64,000 nucleotides of DNA from Sphingomonas sp. HMP9 (GCF_013374115.1 NZ_AP022673.1:2260501-2324500); one strand, 5' to 3'; positions 17,822 through 27,402 are shown, counted from the stretch's first letter. Program-made: numbers and translations. Notes: generated by a model not told the origin, from the sequence alone.

Positions 17822-18026
17822 CGGGTCGGATCCTTCGACTATCATAGCGCGCGGTGCCATGATGGCATCGGCGATCGGTTTGCGGGCGACCATGAAGACA
17901 TGGTCGGTCCGGTTCAACGCCGGAAACGTGCAACCGGACGCATCACGTCGCCGCAACGCGTGGACGCGCGCGATATCGGCGCGGCTGCGGCTATCCTGCC
18001 GACAGCGCAGTGCGTAGACTGTGGCG

Positions 18027-18725
18027 ATGCAGGATATACGGAACATCATCGTTCTGACGGGTGCGGGCATCTCCGCGGAGAGCGGCATCGCGACGTTCCG
18101 CGGGCCAGGTGGCTTGTGGGAAGGCCACCGGGTCGAGGATGTGTGCACGCCCGAGGCGCTCGCGGCGGATCCGGAACTGGTGCACCGCTTCTACGATCTG
18201 CGGCGCGCAGCGCTGGCGGCGGTCGAGCCGAACGCGGCGCATCGGGCGCTGGGGCGGCTGGATGCTGCGTGGGCGGGCGAATTGCTGATAGTCACGCAGA
18301 ATGTCGATGACCTGCACGAGCGGGCGGGGGCGACGCGGATGCTGCATATGCATGGCGAGTTGCTGTCGGCGTTGTGCGCCGTGTGCAGCGCTCGCGAGCC
18401 TTGGGCGGACGCGCTGCCTGAGGGATCGGTGTGCGGCGCGTGCGGGTCGTCGGCGTTGCGGCCGGACATCGTGTTCTTCGGCGAGATGCCGTACCAGATG
18501 GAGCGGATCGAGGCGGCGCTGGCGCGGGCCGATCTGTTCGTATCGATCGGGACGTCGGGCGCGGTGTATCCGGCGGCAAGGTTCGTGCAGACCGCGGCGT
18601 ATCATGGTGCTGCGACGCTGGAACTGAACCTCGATCCGTCGATGGGGAGCGTGTTCTTCGAGGAGACGCGGATCGGGGCTGCCGGGGTGCTGGTGCCGGA
18701 TTGGGTGGATCAGGTCTTGGAGTAA
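18027..18725 (+). CDS. cobB: NAD-dependent protein deacylase, sirtuin (CobB-like)
   Basis: 232 residues from ATG 18027 (a GTG at 18021 is the alternative). It removes acyl groups from lysines using NAD. Motifs: 'GAGISAESGIATFRG' for NAD binding, 'TQNVDDLHERAG', catalytic 'MLHMHGEL', zinc cysteines in 'LCAVCS' and 'CGACGSSALRPDIVFFGE', and 'GTSGAVYPAARF'. The 'FYDLRR' segment has the Tyr-x-x-Arg pair that marks sirtuins able to remove succinyl and malonyl groups. It is divergent from the lipoprotein gene, with a 200-base shared upstream region. Confidence 0.93.
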   Translation: MQDIRNIIVLTGAGISAESGIATFRGPGGLWEGHRVEDVCTPEALAADPELVHRFYDLRRAALAAVEPNAAHRALGRLDAAWAGELLIVTQNVDDLHERAGATRMLHMHGELLSALCAVCSAREPWADALPEGSVCGACGSSALRPDIVFFGEMPYQMERIEAALARADLFVSIGTSGAVYPAARFVQTAAYHGAATLELNLDPSMGSVFFEETRIGAAGVLVPDWVDQVLE

Positions 18726-18759
18726 AACTGTTCCTCCCCCGCCAGGGGGAGGATTGGCA

Positions 18760-19701
18760 TCAGTCCACCCAGTCGAGGCCCATGTCGCGATAGATTTCGC
18801 GGTCTTCGTCCCAGCCGGGTTTGACCTTGACGTGCAGGTACAGGTGGACGGGCTTGCCGGTGATCGAGGCGAGTTCGATGCGTGAGCGCGCGCCAATTTC
18901 CTTGATCCGCACGCCGCCCTTGCCGAGCACGATCGCGCGCTGAGTCGGGCGTTCGACGAGGATTTGCTGGTGGATCTCCAACGACCCGTCCTGGCGCTCG
19001 ATATACTGCTCGGTCTCGATCGTGCTCGCATAGGGGAGTTCGGCGTGGAGCTGAAGATAGAGCTGCTCGCGCGTGACCTCGGACGCGAGCGCGCGCTCGG
19101 TCGAGTCGGAGACTTGGTCTTCGGGGTAATGCCACGGGCCTTCGGGCATCGCCTTGGCGAGCCGCGTCTTGAAGTGCGCGAGGCCGTCGCCGGTGCCGGC
19201 GCTAATGAAGAACGTCTCGGCGAAGGGGAGCAGCGCGTTCAGCTTCTCCGCGTGGATCAGCAGCTTGGTCTTGTCGGCGAGATCGACCTTGTTGAGGATC
19301 AGCCAGATCGGTTCGGTGCGGCCGACCAGCGACTCGACGATTGTCGTGACCTTCCCGCCGATCCCGCCCTTGGCGTCGACCACCAGCGCGATGATGTCCG
19401 AGCCCTCCGCGCCGCCCCAGGCGGCGGCGACCATTGCGCGGTCGAAGCGGCGCTTGGGCTCGAAGATGCCGGGGGTGTCGACGAGCAGGATCTGCGTGTC
19501 GCCTTCGATCGCGACGCCCATCAGCTTGGCGCGCGTGGTCTGCGCCTTGGGGCTGACGATCGCGACCTTTTGGCCGACGAGCGCGTTGACAAGCGTCGAC
19601 TTGCCTGCGTTCGGGGCACCGACGATGGCGACGAGGCCGCAATGCTTGGGGGTGGACGTCTCGGAAGTGGTTGGTTCGGTCACGCAGGTTCTTTTCGGCA
19701 T
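18760..19701 (-). CDS. era: GTPase Era
   Basis: 313 residues. Era binds the 3' end of 16S rRNA and helps 30S assembly. The GTPase domain has G1 'GAPNAGKST' (about residue 28), G3 'DTPGIFEPKRRFD', G4 'NKVD' and the C-terminal KH domain contains 'IVLGKGGVRIKEIGARSR'. A GTG seven codons inside is an alternative start. It is the last gene of lepB-rnc-era, separated from rnc by about 160 bases carrying a family A repeat. Confidence 0.96.
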   Translation of the reverse strand: MPKRTCVTEPTTSETSTPKHCGLVAIVGAPNAGKSTLVNALVGQKVAIVSPKAQTTRAKLMGVAIEGDTQILLVDTPGIFEPKRRFDRAMVAAAWGGAEGSDIIALVVDAKGGIGGKVTTIVESLVGRTEPIWLILNKVDLADKTKLLIHAEKLNALLPFAETFFISAGTGDGLAHFKTRLAKAMPEGPWHYPEDQVSDSTERALASEVTREQLYLQLHAELPYASTIETEQYIERQDGSLEIHQQILVERPTQRAIVLGKGGVRIKEIGARSRIELASITGKPVHLYLHVKVKPGWDEDREIYRDMGLDWVD

Positions 19702-19765
19702 CGGGATAGTCGGCGCCGGTCATACAGATAAAACGCGCGGCCGTCATTCCCGCACCCGTCGCATC

Positions 19766-19847
19766 CGTCATCCTGACGAAAGTCAGGATCCAGGGTCACG
19801 CAGGCTGTCGCTTTTGGCTCTGGATCCTGACTTTCGTCAGGATGACG
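19766..19847. repeat. Family A palindromic repeat pair, copy 4
   Basis: Both arms are near consensus ('cgtcatcctgacgaaagtca' and 'tcctgactttcgtcaggatg'). It stands between rnc and era, inside what is otherwise a conserved transcription unit. Confidence 0.9.
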
Positions 19848-19859
19848 GAGAAGGTCGGG

Positions 19860-20522
19860 TCAGCCGAGCTTTTCCAGGAGCGCCTTGGCGGCGGCGGTTT
19901 CGGCTTCCTGTTTGCTGGAGCCCATTGCGGTGGCTTCGGCCAGCTTGCCGACCGAGACGAGGATCGTGAATTTGGGCGCGTGGCCGGGGCCGGAGCGCTC
20001 GACGACGGTGTATTCGGGGGGCTTGCGGTTATGCGCGGCTGCCCATTCCTGGAGCGCGGACTTGGGGTGTTGCGGGGCCTTGGCGCCGGCTTGCACCCTG
20101 TCGCCCCAGGCGCCGCGGACGAACGCGCGGGCGGCGTCTAGGCCGGCTTCGCGGTACCAGGCGCCGATCAGCGCCTCCATCACGTCGCCGAGCACGTTGT
20201 CGCTGTCGCTGGCGCCGTCGTCGCGCGCCTGCTTGCCGAGTTTGAGGTGTGGGCGGACGCCCAGTTCGCGGGCTACGTCGGCGCAGACCAGACCCGTGAC
20301 GAGCGCGTTGAGGCGCTTCGACAGCGAGCCTTCGGGGTCTGTGGCGAACAGTTCGTACAGCCACTCAGCGATGATCAGGCCGAGCACACGGTCGCCGAGG
20401 AATTCGAGACGCTCATAGTTGGCCGCGGCCTGGCTGCCGTGGGTCAGCGCGCGCTCATAGGGGGCGAGATCGGTGGGAACGCGGCCGAAGAGCGTCTTCA
20501 GCCAGCCGGATAGGTCGCTCAC
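19860..20522 (-). CDS. rnc: Ribonuclease III
   Basis: The start is the GTG at 20522, which overlaps the lepB stop (GTGA), giving 220 residues; the longer frame would run into lepB. RNase III cuts double-stranded RNA in rRNA and mRNA processing. The signature 'YERLEFLGDRVLGL' and second catalytic segment 'DNVLGDVMEALIGAWY' carry the acidic metal ligands, and the C-terminal dsRNA-binding domain is 'PKSALQEWAAAHNRKPPEY' through 'SSKQEAETAAAKALLEKL'. Confidence 0.96.
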   Translation of the reverse strand: MSDLSGWLKTLFGRVPTDLAPYERALTHGSQAAANYERLEFLGDRVLGLIIAEWLYELFATDPEGSLSKRLNALVTGLVCADVARELGVRPHLKLGKQARDDGASDSDNVLGDVMEALIGAWYREAGLDAARAFVRGAWGDRVQAGAKAPQHPKSALQEWAAAHNRKPPEYTVVERSGPGHAPKFTILVSVGKLAEATAMGSSKQEAETAAAKALLEKLG

Positions 20523-21343
20523 AAGCCTTCCCCGATGCGGCTCCACCGCGCGGCGCTGACCCAGGTCCAGGGTTTGAGCCATTCGGCGTCGCCGTCGGTC
20601 GAGAAGAAATTGACGACCGCCTTGCCCTCGACATTCTCAAGCGGGACGTAGCCCATGCCCTGCGGCGCGGGGAAGCGGCTGTCGCCGCTGTCGTCGCGGT
20701 TGTCGCCCATCACGAAGATGTGGCCCGCGGGGATGGTGTAGAGCCCGGTGTCGTCGCGGTCGGGGAGCTGGGCCTGGTCGAGGACTTCGTAGCTGCGGCC
20801 GCCGGGCAATGTCTCGCGGAAGCGGGGGTAGCGGCAGATCTGGACGTTCGCGACGACGTCGACGAACGGCGCGCCGCACTTCTCGGCGTCGAAATTGGCG
20901 GTGAGCGGGATCGTGAAGTCGGCGATGCGGAGTTTCGGGATCGCCTTGCCGTTGAGGTAGACGGTGCCCTGGCGCATCTGGACGGTCTCGCCGGGGAGGC
21001 CGATGACGCGCTTGATGACGTCGTGATCGAGCACTTCGGGCGCGCGGAAGACGACCACGTCGCCGCGGGTCGGCGTGCTGCCGAAGATGCGGCCGGGGAT
21101 CAGCGGCACGCCACCGGGCAACGACCAGCGCGAATAGCCGTAGTTCCACTTCGAGACGAAGAGATAGTCGCCGATCAGCAGCCGGGGCAGCATCGATTCG
21201 GACGGGATGCTGAACGGCGCGAAGATGAAGCTGCGCAGGATCAGCACGACCAGCGCGAGCTTCAGCAGGAAGCGGAAGGTCTCGCCCATTTCAGAACGGG
21301 GTGTCTCGGAGCGCTGGGGTTTCGTCTTCGCGTCATTTGCCAT
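20519..21343 (-). CDS. lepB: Signal peptidase I
   Basis: 274 residues from the ATG at 21343 (another ATG lies six codons before). It cleaves signal peptides at the outer face of the inner membrane. One N-terminal membrane helix (about 25-45) precedes the catalytic Ser motif 'FSIPSESMLP', the Lys motif 'HDVIKRVIGLPGE', and the conserved 'IFVMGDNRDDSGDSR'. First gene of lepB-rnc-era, divergent from pgi. Confidence 0.95.
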   Translation of the reverse strand: MANDAKTKPQRSETPRSEMGETFRFLLKLALVVLILRSFIFAPFSIPSESMLPRLLIGDYLFVSKWNYGYSRWSLPGGVPLIPGRIFGSTPTRGDVVVFRAPEVLDHDVIKRVIGLPGETVQMRQGTVYLNGKAIPKLRIADFTIPLTANFDAEKCGAPFVDVVANVQICRYPRFRETLPGGRSYEVLDQAQLPDRDDTGLYTIPAGHIFVMGDNRDDSGDSRFPAPQGMGYVPLENVEGKAVVNFFSTDGDAEWLKPWTWVSAARWSRIGEGL

Positions 21344-21469
21344 GCGCGCGGGTTTGCGCACCGCGTGCGGGACGTCAAGCGTCGGCAGGACACGATTGGC
21401 CGAATGAGGCGTTGTCGCGGTCTCGCGCTTGCAGCATTACTCGCGCGCACGTCTATTCGGAGAAGTAGC

Positions 21470-22960
21470 ATGACCGCCGACTGGTCCACGATCGAAGCCC
21501 TGCCCGCCGCCAAGCTGACCGACCTGTTCGCAGCAGATTCGGAGCGCCTGTCGAAGCTCAGCCTCGACGTCGCGGGCATCCATTTCGACTGGTCGAAGAC
21601 GCATCTGACGACCGACATGATCACCGCGTTCGAGGCGATGGCCAAGGCGCAGGATCTGGCTGGCAAGCGCCAGGCGATGTTCTCGGGCGAGATCGTCAAC
21701 GTCACCGAGGGCCGCGCGGTCGAGCACACCGCCGAGCGCGGCGAGGGCAAGCCCGAGAGCGTCGCGATCGCGCAGGCGAGCCATGCCCGGATGCGGACGC
21801 TGATCGACGCGATCGAGGCGGATGCGCTCGGGCCGGTGCGGCATATCCTGCACGTCGGGATCGGCGGGTCGGCGCTGGGGCCGCAATTGCTGGTCGATTC
21901 GCTCGGGCGCGACGACAAGCGCTACGACGTCGGGATCGTCGCCAATGTCGACGGGGTGGCGCTGGAGGATGTGTTCGCGAAGTTCGATCCGGCGGCGACG
22001 TTGCTGGTGGTCGCGTCGAAGACCTTCACAACGACCGAGACGCTGATGAACGCCGAGGCGGTGTTGCAGTGGATGACCGAGCATAATGTCGAGGACCCTT
22101 ACGGCCGCGTGATCGCGCTGACCGCCGCGCCTGAAAAGGCGATGGAATGGGGTGTCGACGAGACTCGCATCCTGCCGTTTTCGGAGAGCGTCGGCGGGCG
22201 GTATTCGCTGTGGTCGACGATCGGGTTTCCCGCGGCGATCGCGCTCGGTTGGGACCGGTTCGAGGAACTGCTCGAAGGGGCCGCGGAGATGGATCGGCAT
22301 TTCCGGCTTGCCGCGCTGCACGAGAATGCGCCGGCGCTCGCGGCGTTCGCCGACCTGTATTACACGCAGATCCGCCATGCCGAGACGCGCGCGACGTTCG
22401 CCTATGACGAGCGGTTGCGGTTGCTGCCGAGCTATCTCCAGCAGCTGGAGATGGAGTCGAACGGCAAGTCGGTGACCGCGGAGGGCGAACCGCTCGGGCG
22501 GCCGTCGGCGGCGATCACCTGGGGCGGGGTCGGGACCGAGGCGCAGCACGCGGTGTTCCAGTTGCTCCACCAGGGCACGCACCTCGTGCCGGTCGAGTTC
22601 GTCGCGTCGATCGAGCCGGGCGATACGCTGCCCGACGAGCATCATCGTGCGCTGTTGCTCAACGCGTTTGCACAGGGCGCGGCGTTGATGGCAGGCAAGC
22701 AGGTCGAGGATCCGGCGCGCAGCTATTCGGGTGATCGGCCGTCGTCGACGTTGCTGCTCGACGATCTCGATGCGCGCACGCTGGGGGCGCTGATCGCGTT
22801 TTACGAGCACCGCGTGTTCGTGAACGGCGTGCTGCTGGGGATCAACTCGTTCGACCAGTTCGGGGTGGAGCTGGGAAAGGAAATGGCGAAGGCGGCGGAG
22901 AAGGGCGGACAGACGTTCGACCCCTCGACGGACGATCTGATCACGCGGGCGTTTGGGTGA
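21470..22960 (+). CDS. pgi: Glucose-6-phosphate isomerase
   Basis: 496 residues from ATG 21470, with GGAGAAG just before it; the open frame upstream lies against lepB. It interconverts glucose-6-phosphate and fructose-6-phosphate. Motifs include 'HVGIGGSALGPQLLVDSLG', 'VVASKTFTTTETLMNAE', the signature-like 'SVGGRYSLWSTIGFPAAIALG' and the C-terminal 'GINSFDQFGVELGKEMA' with the catalytic Lys region. Shorter than E. coli Pgi (549), as usual in alphaproteobacteria. Confidence 0.95.
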   Translation: MTADWSTIEALPAAKLTDLFAADSERLSKLSLDVAGIHFDWSKTHLTTDMITAFEAMAKAQDLAGKRQAMFSGEIVNVTEGRAVEHTAERGEGKPESVAIAQASHARMRTLIDAIEADALGPVRHILHVGIGGSALGPQLLVDSLGRDDKRYDVGIVANVDGVALEDVFAKFDPAATLLVVASKTFTTTETLMNAEAVLQWMTEHNVEDPYGRVIALTAAPEKAMEWGVDETRILPFSESVGGRYSLWSTIGFPAAIALGWDRFEELLEGAAEMDRHFRLAALHENAPALAAFADLYYTQIRHAETRATFAYDERLRLLPSYLQQLEMESNGKSVTAEGEPLGRPSAAITWGGVGTEAQHAVFQLLHQGTHLVPVEFVASIEPGDTLPDEHHRALLLNAFAQGAALMAGKQVEDPARSYSGDRPSSTLLLDDLDARTLGALIAFYEHRVFVNGVLLGINSFDQFGVELGKEMAKAAEKGGQTFDPSTDDLITRAFG

Positions 22961-23000
22961 TTTGGGGGAGGCTAGCCCTCCCCCTGATCCGCTCAAATCT

Positions 23001-23079
23001 TGTTCCCCCGCGGAGGCGGGGGCCCAGGATACCGCTCGCAGCGCTCGTGACCCTGGGCTCCCGCTTTCGCGGGAGAACA
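23001..23079. repeat. Family B palindromic repeat pair, copy 3
   Basis: Arms 'tgttcccccgcggaggcggg' and 'ctcccgctttcgcgggagaa' with a 35-base core, followed by an extra half arm 'gctcgcgggagaaca' to 23098. It is 40 bases past pgi. Confidence 0.85.
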
Positions 23080-23122
23080 ATAGCTCGCGGGAGAACAACT
23101 GACGGTTGCGCGTTCGTCCTAT

Positions 23123-23500
23123 ATGCCCTTTCTCCTCGCCGTAGCGCTCGCCGCCTCCCCTACCCTCGGGCAGATGAAGTGGGAGCGGCGCGTTTTGATC
23201 GTTGCAGCCCCTTCTGGGGAAGATGTTGCGCTCGCTGAGCAACGTCGCATCCTTGCGAGCTGGAAGGCGAAGAGCGACGACCGCGATCTTACTATCGTCG
23301 AGGTCATCGGCGGCCAAGTCCGCGGCGCGGGCGACCCCGCCGCATCTATCCGCCGCAAATACCGTCTTCCCACCACGTTCACCGCGATCCTGATCGGCAA
23401 GGACGGCGGCGAGAAACTGCGCAGCGCCAAGCCCTTCCCCACTGCCGTGCTGGAACAGACAATCGACGCGATGCCCATGCGGCGGGCGGGTCGGCGATAG
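23123..23500 (+). CDS. DUF4174 family exported protein
   Basis: 125 residues. A short signal peptide 'MPFLLAVALAASPTLG' is followed by 'WERRVLIVAAPSGEDVALAEQ', 'DRDLTIVEVIGGQ' and 'FTAILIGKDGGEKLRSAKPF', then 'IDAMPMRR' near the end. This is the thioredoxin-like DUF4174 pattern without a CxxC pair. Function unknown; presumably periplasmic. Confidence 0.82.
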   Translation: MPFLLAVALAASPTLGQMKWERRVLIVAAPSGEDVALAEQRRILASWKAKSDDRDLTIVEVIGGQVRGAGDPAASIRRKYRLPTTFTAILIGKDGGEKLRSAKPFPTAVLEQTIDAMPMRRAGRR

Positions 23501-23607
23501 AGCCGGCCGATCACCCTGATGGCTGCGCTGGCCTTGTCCGCGCATCCCCCCTGCCCCAGATGGCACCCAAAGCCGCAGCGCGGCGGCGCGACGTACAAGG
23601 ATTGCCT

Positions 23608-24963
23608 GTGACCGATACCCAATTCGACTATGACCTCTTCGTCATCGGCGCAGGCTCGGGCGGTACGCGCGCATCGCGCGTCGCCGCCGCGCATGGCGCG
23701 CGTGTCGCGGTCGCGGAGGAATACCGGGTCGGAGGGACCTGCGTCATCCGCGGCTGCGTGCCGAAGAAGCTGCTGATCTATGGCGCGCATTTCGCCGAGG
23801 ATCTGAAGGACGCCAAGCGTTTTGGCTGGCAGGTGCCCGACGATTGCGCGTTCAGCTGGCCGACGTTGCGCGACAACGTGATGGAAGAGGTCGACCGGAT
23901 CAATGGCGCCTATACGACCACGCTCGAGAACAACCATGTCGAGATCATCCATCAGCGCGCGGTCGTCGCCGGCCCCAACGAGGTGACGCTTGCCGACGGC
24001 AGCAATAAGACCGCGGCGAAGATCCTGATTGCGGTCGGCGCGCATCCCCTCGTGCCCGACTTCCCCGGTTCGGAACACGGCATCACCTCGAACGAGGTGT
24101 TCCATCTCGACGAGGTGCCGAAGCGCGTGTTGATCGCAGGCGCGGGCTATATCGCCAACGAGTTCGCGGGGATCTTCCACCAGTTCGGATCGCACGTGAC
24201 CTTGGTCAACAGGACCGACGTGATCCTGCGCGGCTATGACGAGTCGATTCGCGACCGCCTGCTCCAGATCTCGATGAGCAAGGGCATCGATTTTCGCTTC
24301 AACGCTGCGTTCGAGCGTATTGAGAAAGGCGAAAATGGCTGCCTGACGGTGCACACGCACGGGCACGAGCCGATCGTCGTCGACCTCGTGATGTTCGCGA
24401 CCGGCCGCCTGCCTAATACCAAGGGCCTCGGGCTCGAAACCGCAGGCGTCGAGCTCGACGCGGCGGGCGCGGTGGTCGTCGATGACGACAACCGGTCGAG
24501 CTGCGACAGCATCTTCGCGGTAGGCGACGTCACCAACCGCATCCAGCTGACCCCGGTCGCGATCCGTGAGGGGCAGGCGTTCGCCGATACGTTCTTCGGC
24601 AACAAGCCGACCCGAGTCGATTACGCCAACGTCCCCGCTGCTGTGTTCAGCCACCCGCCGATGGCTGGCGTCGGCATGACCGAGTCGCAGGCCAAGCAGG
24701 CGCTGGGATCGGTGAAGGTGTACACGTCGGACTTCCGGCCAATGAAGAACGTGCTGGCGGGCCGGAACGAGCGATCGCTCTACAAGATGATCTGCGACGG
24801 CGAGACGGACCGCGTCGTCGGCATCCACATGATCGGGCCGGACTGCCCCGAGATTCTACAATCCGCCGCGGTCGCGGTGAAGGCGGGGCTGACCAAGGCC
24901 GATTTCGACGCGACGGTCGCGCTGCATCCGACGATGGCGGAAGAGCTCGTTCTGATGAAGTAA
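23608..24963 (+). CDS. gor: Glutathione-disulfide reductase
   Basis: 451 residues from a GTG at 23608 with AAGGA at 23597-23601; this gives the normal length, and the longer frame upstream has no ribosome-binding site. It reduces glutathione disulfide with NADPH. Motifs: FAD-binding 'FVIGAGSGGTRASRVAA', redox-active 'GGTCVIRGCVPKK', NADP-binding 'VLIAGAGYIANEFAG', 'IFAVGDVTNRIQLTPVA' and the dimer-interface active-site 'LHPTMAEELV'. Confidence 0.95.
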   Translation: MTDTQFDYDLFVIGAGSGGTRASRVAAAHGARVAVAEEYRVGGTCVIRGCVPKKLLIYGAHFAEDLKDAKRFGWQVPDDCAFSWPTLRDNVMEEVDRINGAYTTTLENNHVEIIHQRAVVAGPNEVTLADGSNKTAAKILIAVGAHPLVPDFPGSEHGITSNEVFHLDEVPKRVLIAGAGYIANEFAGIFHQFGSHVTLVNRTDVILRGYDESIRDRLLQISMSKGIDFRFNAAFERIEKGENGCLTVHTHGHEPIVVDLVMFATGRLPNTKGLGLETAGVELDAAGAVVVDDDNRSSCDSIFAVGDVTNRIQLTPVAIREGQAFADTFFGNKPTRVDYANVPAAVFSHPPMAGVGMTESQAKQALGSVKVYTSDFRPMKNVLAGRNERSLYKMICDGETDRVVGIHMIGPDCPEILQSAAVAVKAGLTKADFDATVALHPTMAEELVLMK

Positions 24964-25035
24964 GGCGGCAGGGCTTTCCGCCATGCGCACAATTCGGTAG
25001 ATCGGCCACATACCTGATCCTCGAAAGGTTCCAGC

Positions 25036-26232
25036 ATGCGTGAAGCCGCCATCGTATCGACCGCCCGTACCGCTATCGGCAAAGCCTATCGCGGCGCGTT
25101 CAACGCGACCGAGGCGCCGGTGCTGGCGGGGCATGTGATGAATGCGGTCGTCGATCGCGCCGGGGTGGATCCAGCGCGGATCGACGAGGTGTTCTGGGGC
25201 ATCGGCAACCAATGGGGCACGCAGGGCGGTAACGCAGGACGCATGGCGATCTTCGCCGGCGGACTGCCCGAGTCGGTGCCCGCGTTCACGCTCGACCGGA
25301 AATGCGGGTCCGGGCTGACCGCGGTTGCGGTCGCGGCCCGGACGATCATCTGCGACGAGGCCGATGTCGCGCTGGCCGGCGGGATGGAGTCGATCAGCTA
25401 CACCGTCACAAAGGATGCGCCGCGCTACGTCAATGCAAGCGTGATCGCCAAGGAGCCCGCGGCTTATATCCCGATGATCGAGACCGCGGAGATCGTCGCC
25501 GAGCGCTATGGCATCAGCCGCGAGGCGCAGGATGCCTATGCGGCGATGAGCCAGCAGCGCGCGGCGGCGGGGCTCGCGAGTGGCGCGTTTGCGGAGGAGA
25601 TCGTGCCGATCACCGTCGAGAAGGCGCTGTTCGACAAGCAGGGCAATCACGCCGGAATCGAGAGCGTCACGTTATCGCAGGACGAGGGCATCCGCGCGGG
25701 GACGACGCTGGAGGGCCTTCGCGGGCTGAAGACGGTGTGGGCGGGCGGCGAATTCACCGGCCCCGGCACGAGCGTGACCGCGGGCAATGCTAGCCAGCTG
25801 TCGGACGGCGCGTCCGCGCAGTTGCTGATGGATCGCAGGACCGCGGAGGCCGAAGGCAAGGAGATCCTCGGTATCTATCGCGGGTTCCAGGCGGCAGGGT
25901 GCAGCCCGGCGGAGATGGGCATCGGGCCGATCTTCGCGATCCCGAAGCTGCTCGAGCGCGCAGGGCTGTCGGTGGGCGATATCGGACTGTGGGAGCTGAA
26001 CGAGGCGTTCGCGTCGCAGTGCCTGTATTGCCGCGACCATCTCGGCATCGATCCGGAGAAGTATAACGTCAATGGCGGCGCGATCGCGGTGGGGCACCCG
26101 TTCGGGATGACCGGATCGCGGCTGGTCGGGCATGCGCTGATCGAGGGGCGCAAGCGGGGCGTGCGCTATGTCGTGGTGTCGATGTGCACTGCGGGGGGCA
26201 TGGGTGCTGCGGGGTTGTTCGAGATCGTTTGA
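25036..26232 (+). CDS. Thiolase (acetyl-CoA C-acyltransferase family)
   Basis: 398 residues from ATG 25036 with AAAGG seven bases before. Thiolases cleave or form 3-ketoacyl-CoA. Catalytic residues are present: nucleophile Cys in 'DRKCGSGLTAVAVAA', His in 'NVNGGAIAVGHPFGMTGSR' and second Cys in 'VSMCTAGGMGAAGLFE'. The presence of 'NEAFASQC' fits the degradative and biosynthetic type. Whether it serves beta-oxidation or acetoacetyl-CoA formation cannot be decided. No other fad genes are adjacent. Confidence 0.9.
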   Translation: MREAAIVSTARTAIGKAYRGAFNATEAPVLAGHVMNAVVDRAGVDPARIDEVFWGIGNQWGTQGGNAGRMAIFAGGLPESVPAFTLDRKCGSGLTAVAVAARTIICDEADVALAGGMESISYTVTKDAPRYVNASVIAKEPAAYIPMIETAEIVAERYGISREAQDAYAAMSQQRAAAGLASGAFAEEIVPITVEKALFDKQGNHAGIESVTLSQDEGIRAGTTLEGLRGLKTVWAGGEFTGPGTSVTAGNASQLSDGASAQLLMDRRTAEAEGKEILGIYRGFQAAGCSPAEMGIGPIFAIPKLLERAGLSVGDIGLWELNEAFASQCLYCRDHLGIDPEKYNVNGGAIAVGHPFGMTGSRLVGHALIEGRKRGVRYVVVSMCTAGGMGAAGLFEIV

Positions 26233-26291
26233 GGTTGGACCGGCGCGGGCGTGCCCTCACCCTTCCCACGGCGAAGACGCCGCGGGCCCCT

Positions 26292-26316
26292 TCCCTCTCC
26301 CCGATGGGAGAGGGAG
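26292..26316. repeat. Family F half element
   Basis: A single hairpin 'ttccctctccccgatggga' then 'gagggaga' of the type found twice inside the E2 gene (28270-28367). Lies between thiolase and SDR. Confidence 0.5.
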
Positions 26317-26387
26317 ATGCGCGGCTGGGGCATTGCCAACGTCCTGAGCCGGGCGCAGGTTTGCGCATTCTCGATGGGGCGCGGGCT

Positions 26388-27164
26388 ATGACGACGGCAT
26401 TGATTACCGGCGCATCGGCGGGGCTGGGCGAAGGCTTTGCGCGTGCGCTTGCGGCCGAGGGGACCACGCTGATCCTCACCGCGCGGCGGGTCGTTCGGCT
26501 CGAGTCGCTGGCGACCGAACTGCGCGCGGCGCACGGCGTCACGGTGCATGTCTTTGCTGCCGATCTCGCGGATCCGGATGGCCCGTCTGCGTTGATCGCG
26601 GCGATTGCGGCGGCAGCGCTGCCGGTCGACGTGCTGATCAACAATGCCGGGTTCGGTGCGCGGGGGGACTTTGCGGACCTCGACCGTACGCTGCAACTGG
26701 GGATGATCGATCTCAATTGCCGCGCGCTGGTGGCGCTGACGCATGCGGTCCTGCCGCAGATGATCGCGCGCGGGTCCGGCGGGATCCTCAACCTCGCCTC
26801 GGTCGCCTCGTTCCAGCCGGGACCGTGGATGGCGGTCTATTATGCGAGCAAGGCGTTCGTGCTGAGCTTTTCCGAGGCGCTGCACGAGGAGGTGAAGGCC
26901 AAGGGCGTGCGGGTGGCCGCGTTGTGCCCCGGCCCCACGCGCACCGAGTTTGCCGATATCGCCGGGCTGGGTGACACCGCGCTGTTCGAACGGCTGGCGA
27001 GCGATCCGGGTGCGGTGGTGCGGGACGGGCTGGCGGCGCTGGCCGCGAACCGGGCGGTAAAGGTGTCCGGCCTGCTCAACGTCGCGATGACCGAGGGGAT
27101 ACGCTTTACGCCGAGAAGCCTCGCGCGGCGGATTGCCGGCGCGTTGCAGAAGGCACGCGACTGA
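26388..27164 (+). CDS. SDR family NAD(P)-dependent oxidoreductase
   Basis: 258 residues from ATG 26388; the frame upstream crosses the thiolase end and a repeat half. Classical short-chain dehydrogenase layout: 'ITGASAGLGEGFARAL' cofactor site, 'LINNAGFGARGDFAD', Ser in 'NLASVASFQPGPWMAVY', and catalytic 'YYASKAF'. 'LCPGPTRTEFADIAG' follows. It resembles the DltE/YqjQ-like group. Substrate unknown. Confidence 0.88.
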   Translation: MTTALITGASAGLGEGFARALAAEGTTLILTARRVVRLESLATELRAAHGVTVHVFAADLADPDGPSALIAAIAAAALPVDVLINNAGFGARGDFADLDRTLQLGMIDLNCRALVALTHAVLPQMIARGSGGILNLASVASFQPGPWMAVYYASKAFVLSFSEALHEEVKAKGVRVAALCPGPTRTEFADIAGLGDTALFERLASDPGAVVRDGLAALAANRAVKVSGLLNVAMTEGIRFTPRSLARRIAGALQKARD

Positions 27165-27170
27165 GGCGGG

Positions 27171-27395
27171 TCAGCGGCCGACCATGCCCGTCACCGCAAT
27201 CTGCCCGCCACGATCGACGATTTCGCCATGAACCATGCCGCTGACGAGAACGGTCGCCCCGCACTCGACGATCAGCGTGCCGTCGATCATGCCCGCGATC
27301 TCGGCGACGGCGTCGGCCGGTACGATCGCGGTGCCCTGAAGCATCCCGTCGAACCGGCCTTCGATCGTCAGATCACCGCGGTGCATGCTTTTCAC
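27171..27395 (-). CDS. Small bactofilin-like (polymer-forming) protein
   Basis: 74 residues from a GTG at 27395, ten bases after the E2 stop, with GAGG (part of the preceding stop region) as ribosome-binding site, so it is probably coupled to the BCKDH operon. The sequence has repeated short beta units ending in Gly: 'GDLTIEGRFDGMLQGT', 'AEIAGMIDGTLIVECGATV', 'SGMVHGEIVDRGGQIAVTG'. This is the look of the bactofilin beta-helix but covers only about half a typical one. Role not known. Confidence 0.6.
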   Translation of the reverse strand: MKSMHRGDLTIEGRFDGMLQGTAIVPADAVAEIAGMIDGTLIVECGATVLVSGMVHGEIVDRGGQIAVTGMVGR

Positions 27396-27402
27396 GCGCG
27401 CC

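Noticed and set aside
21437..23566. A 709-codon reverse frame across pgi and the following gap
   Set aside because: Antisense shadow of pgi that continues through a repeat and the DUF4174 gene; no domain or start signal.
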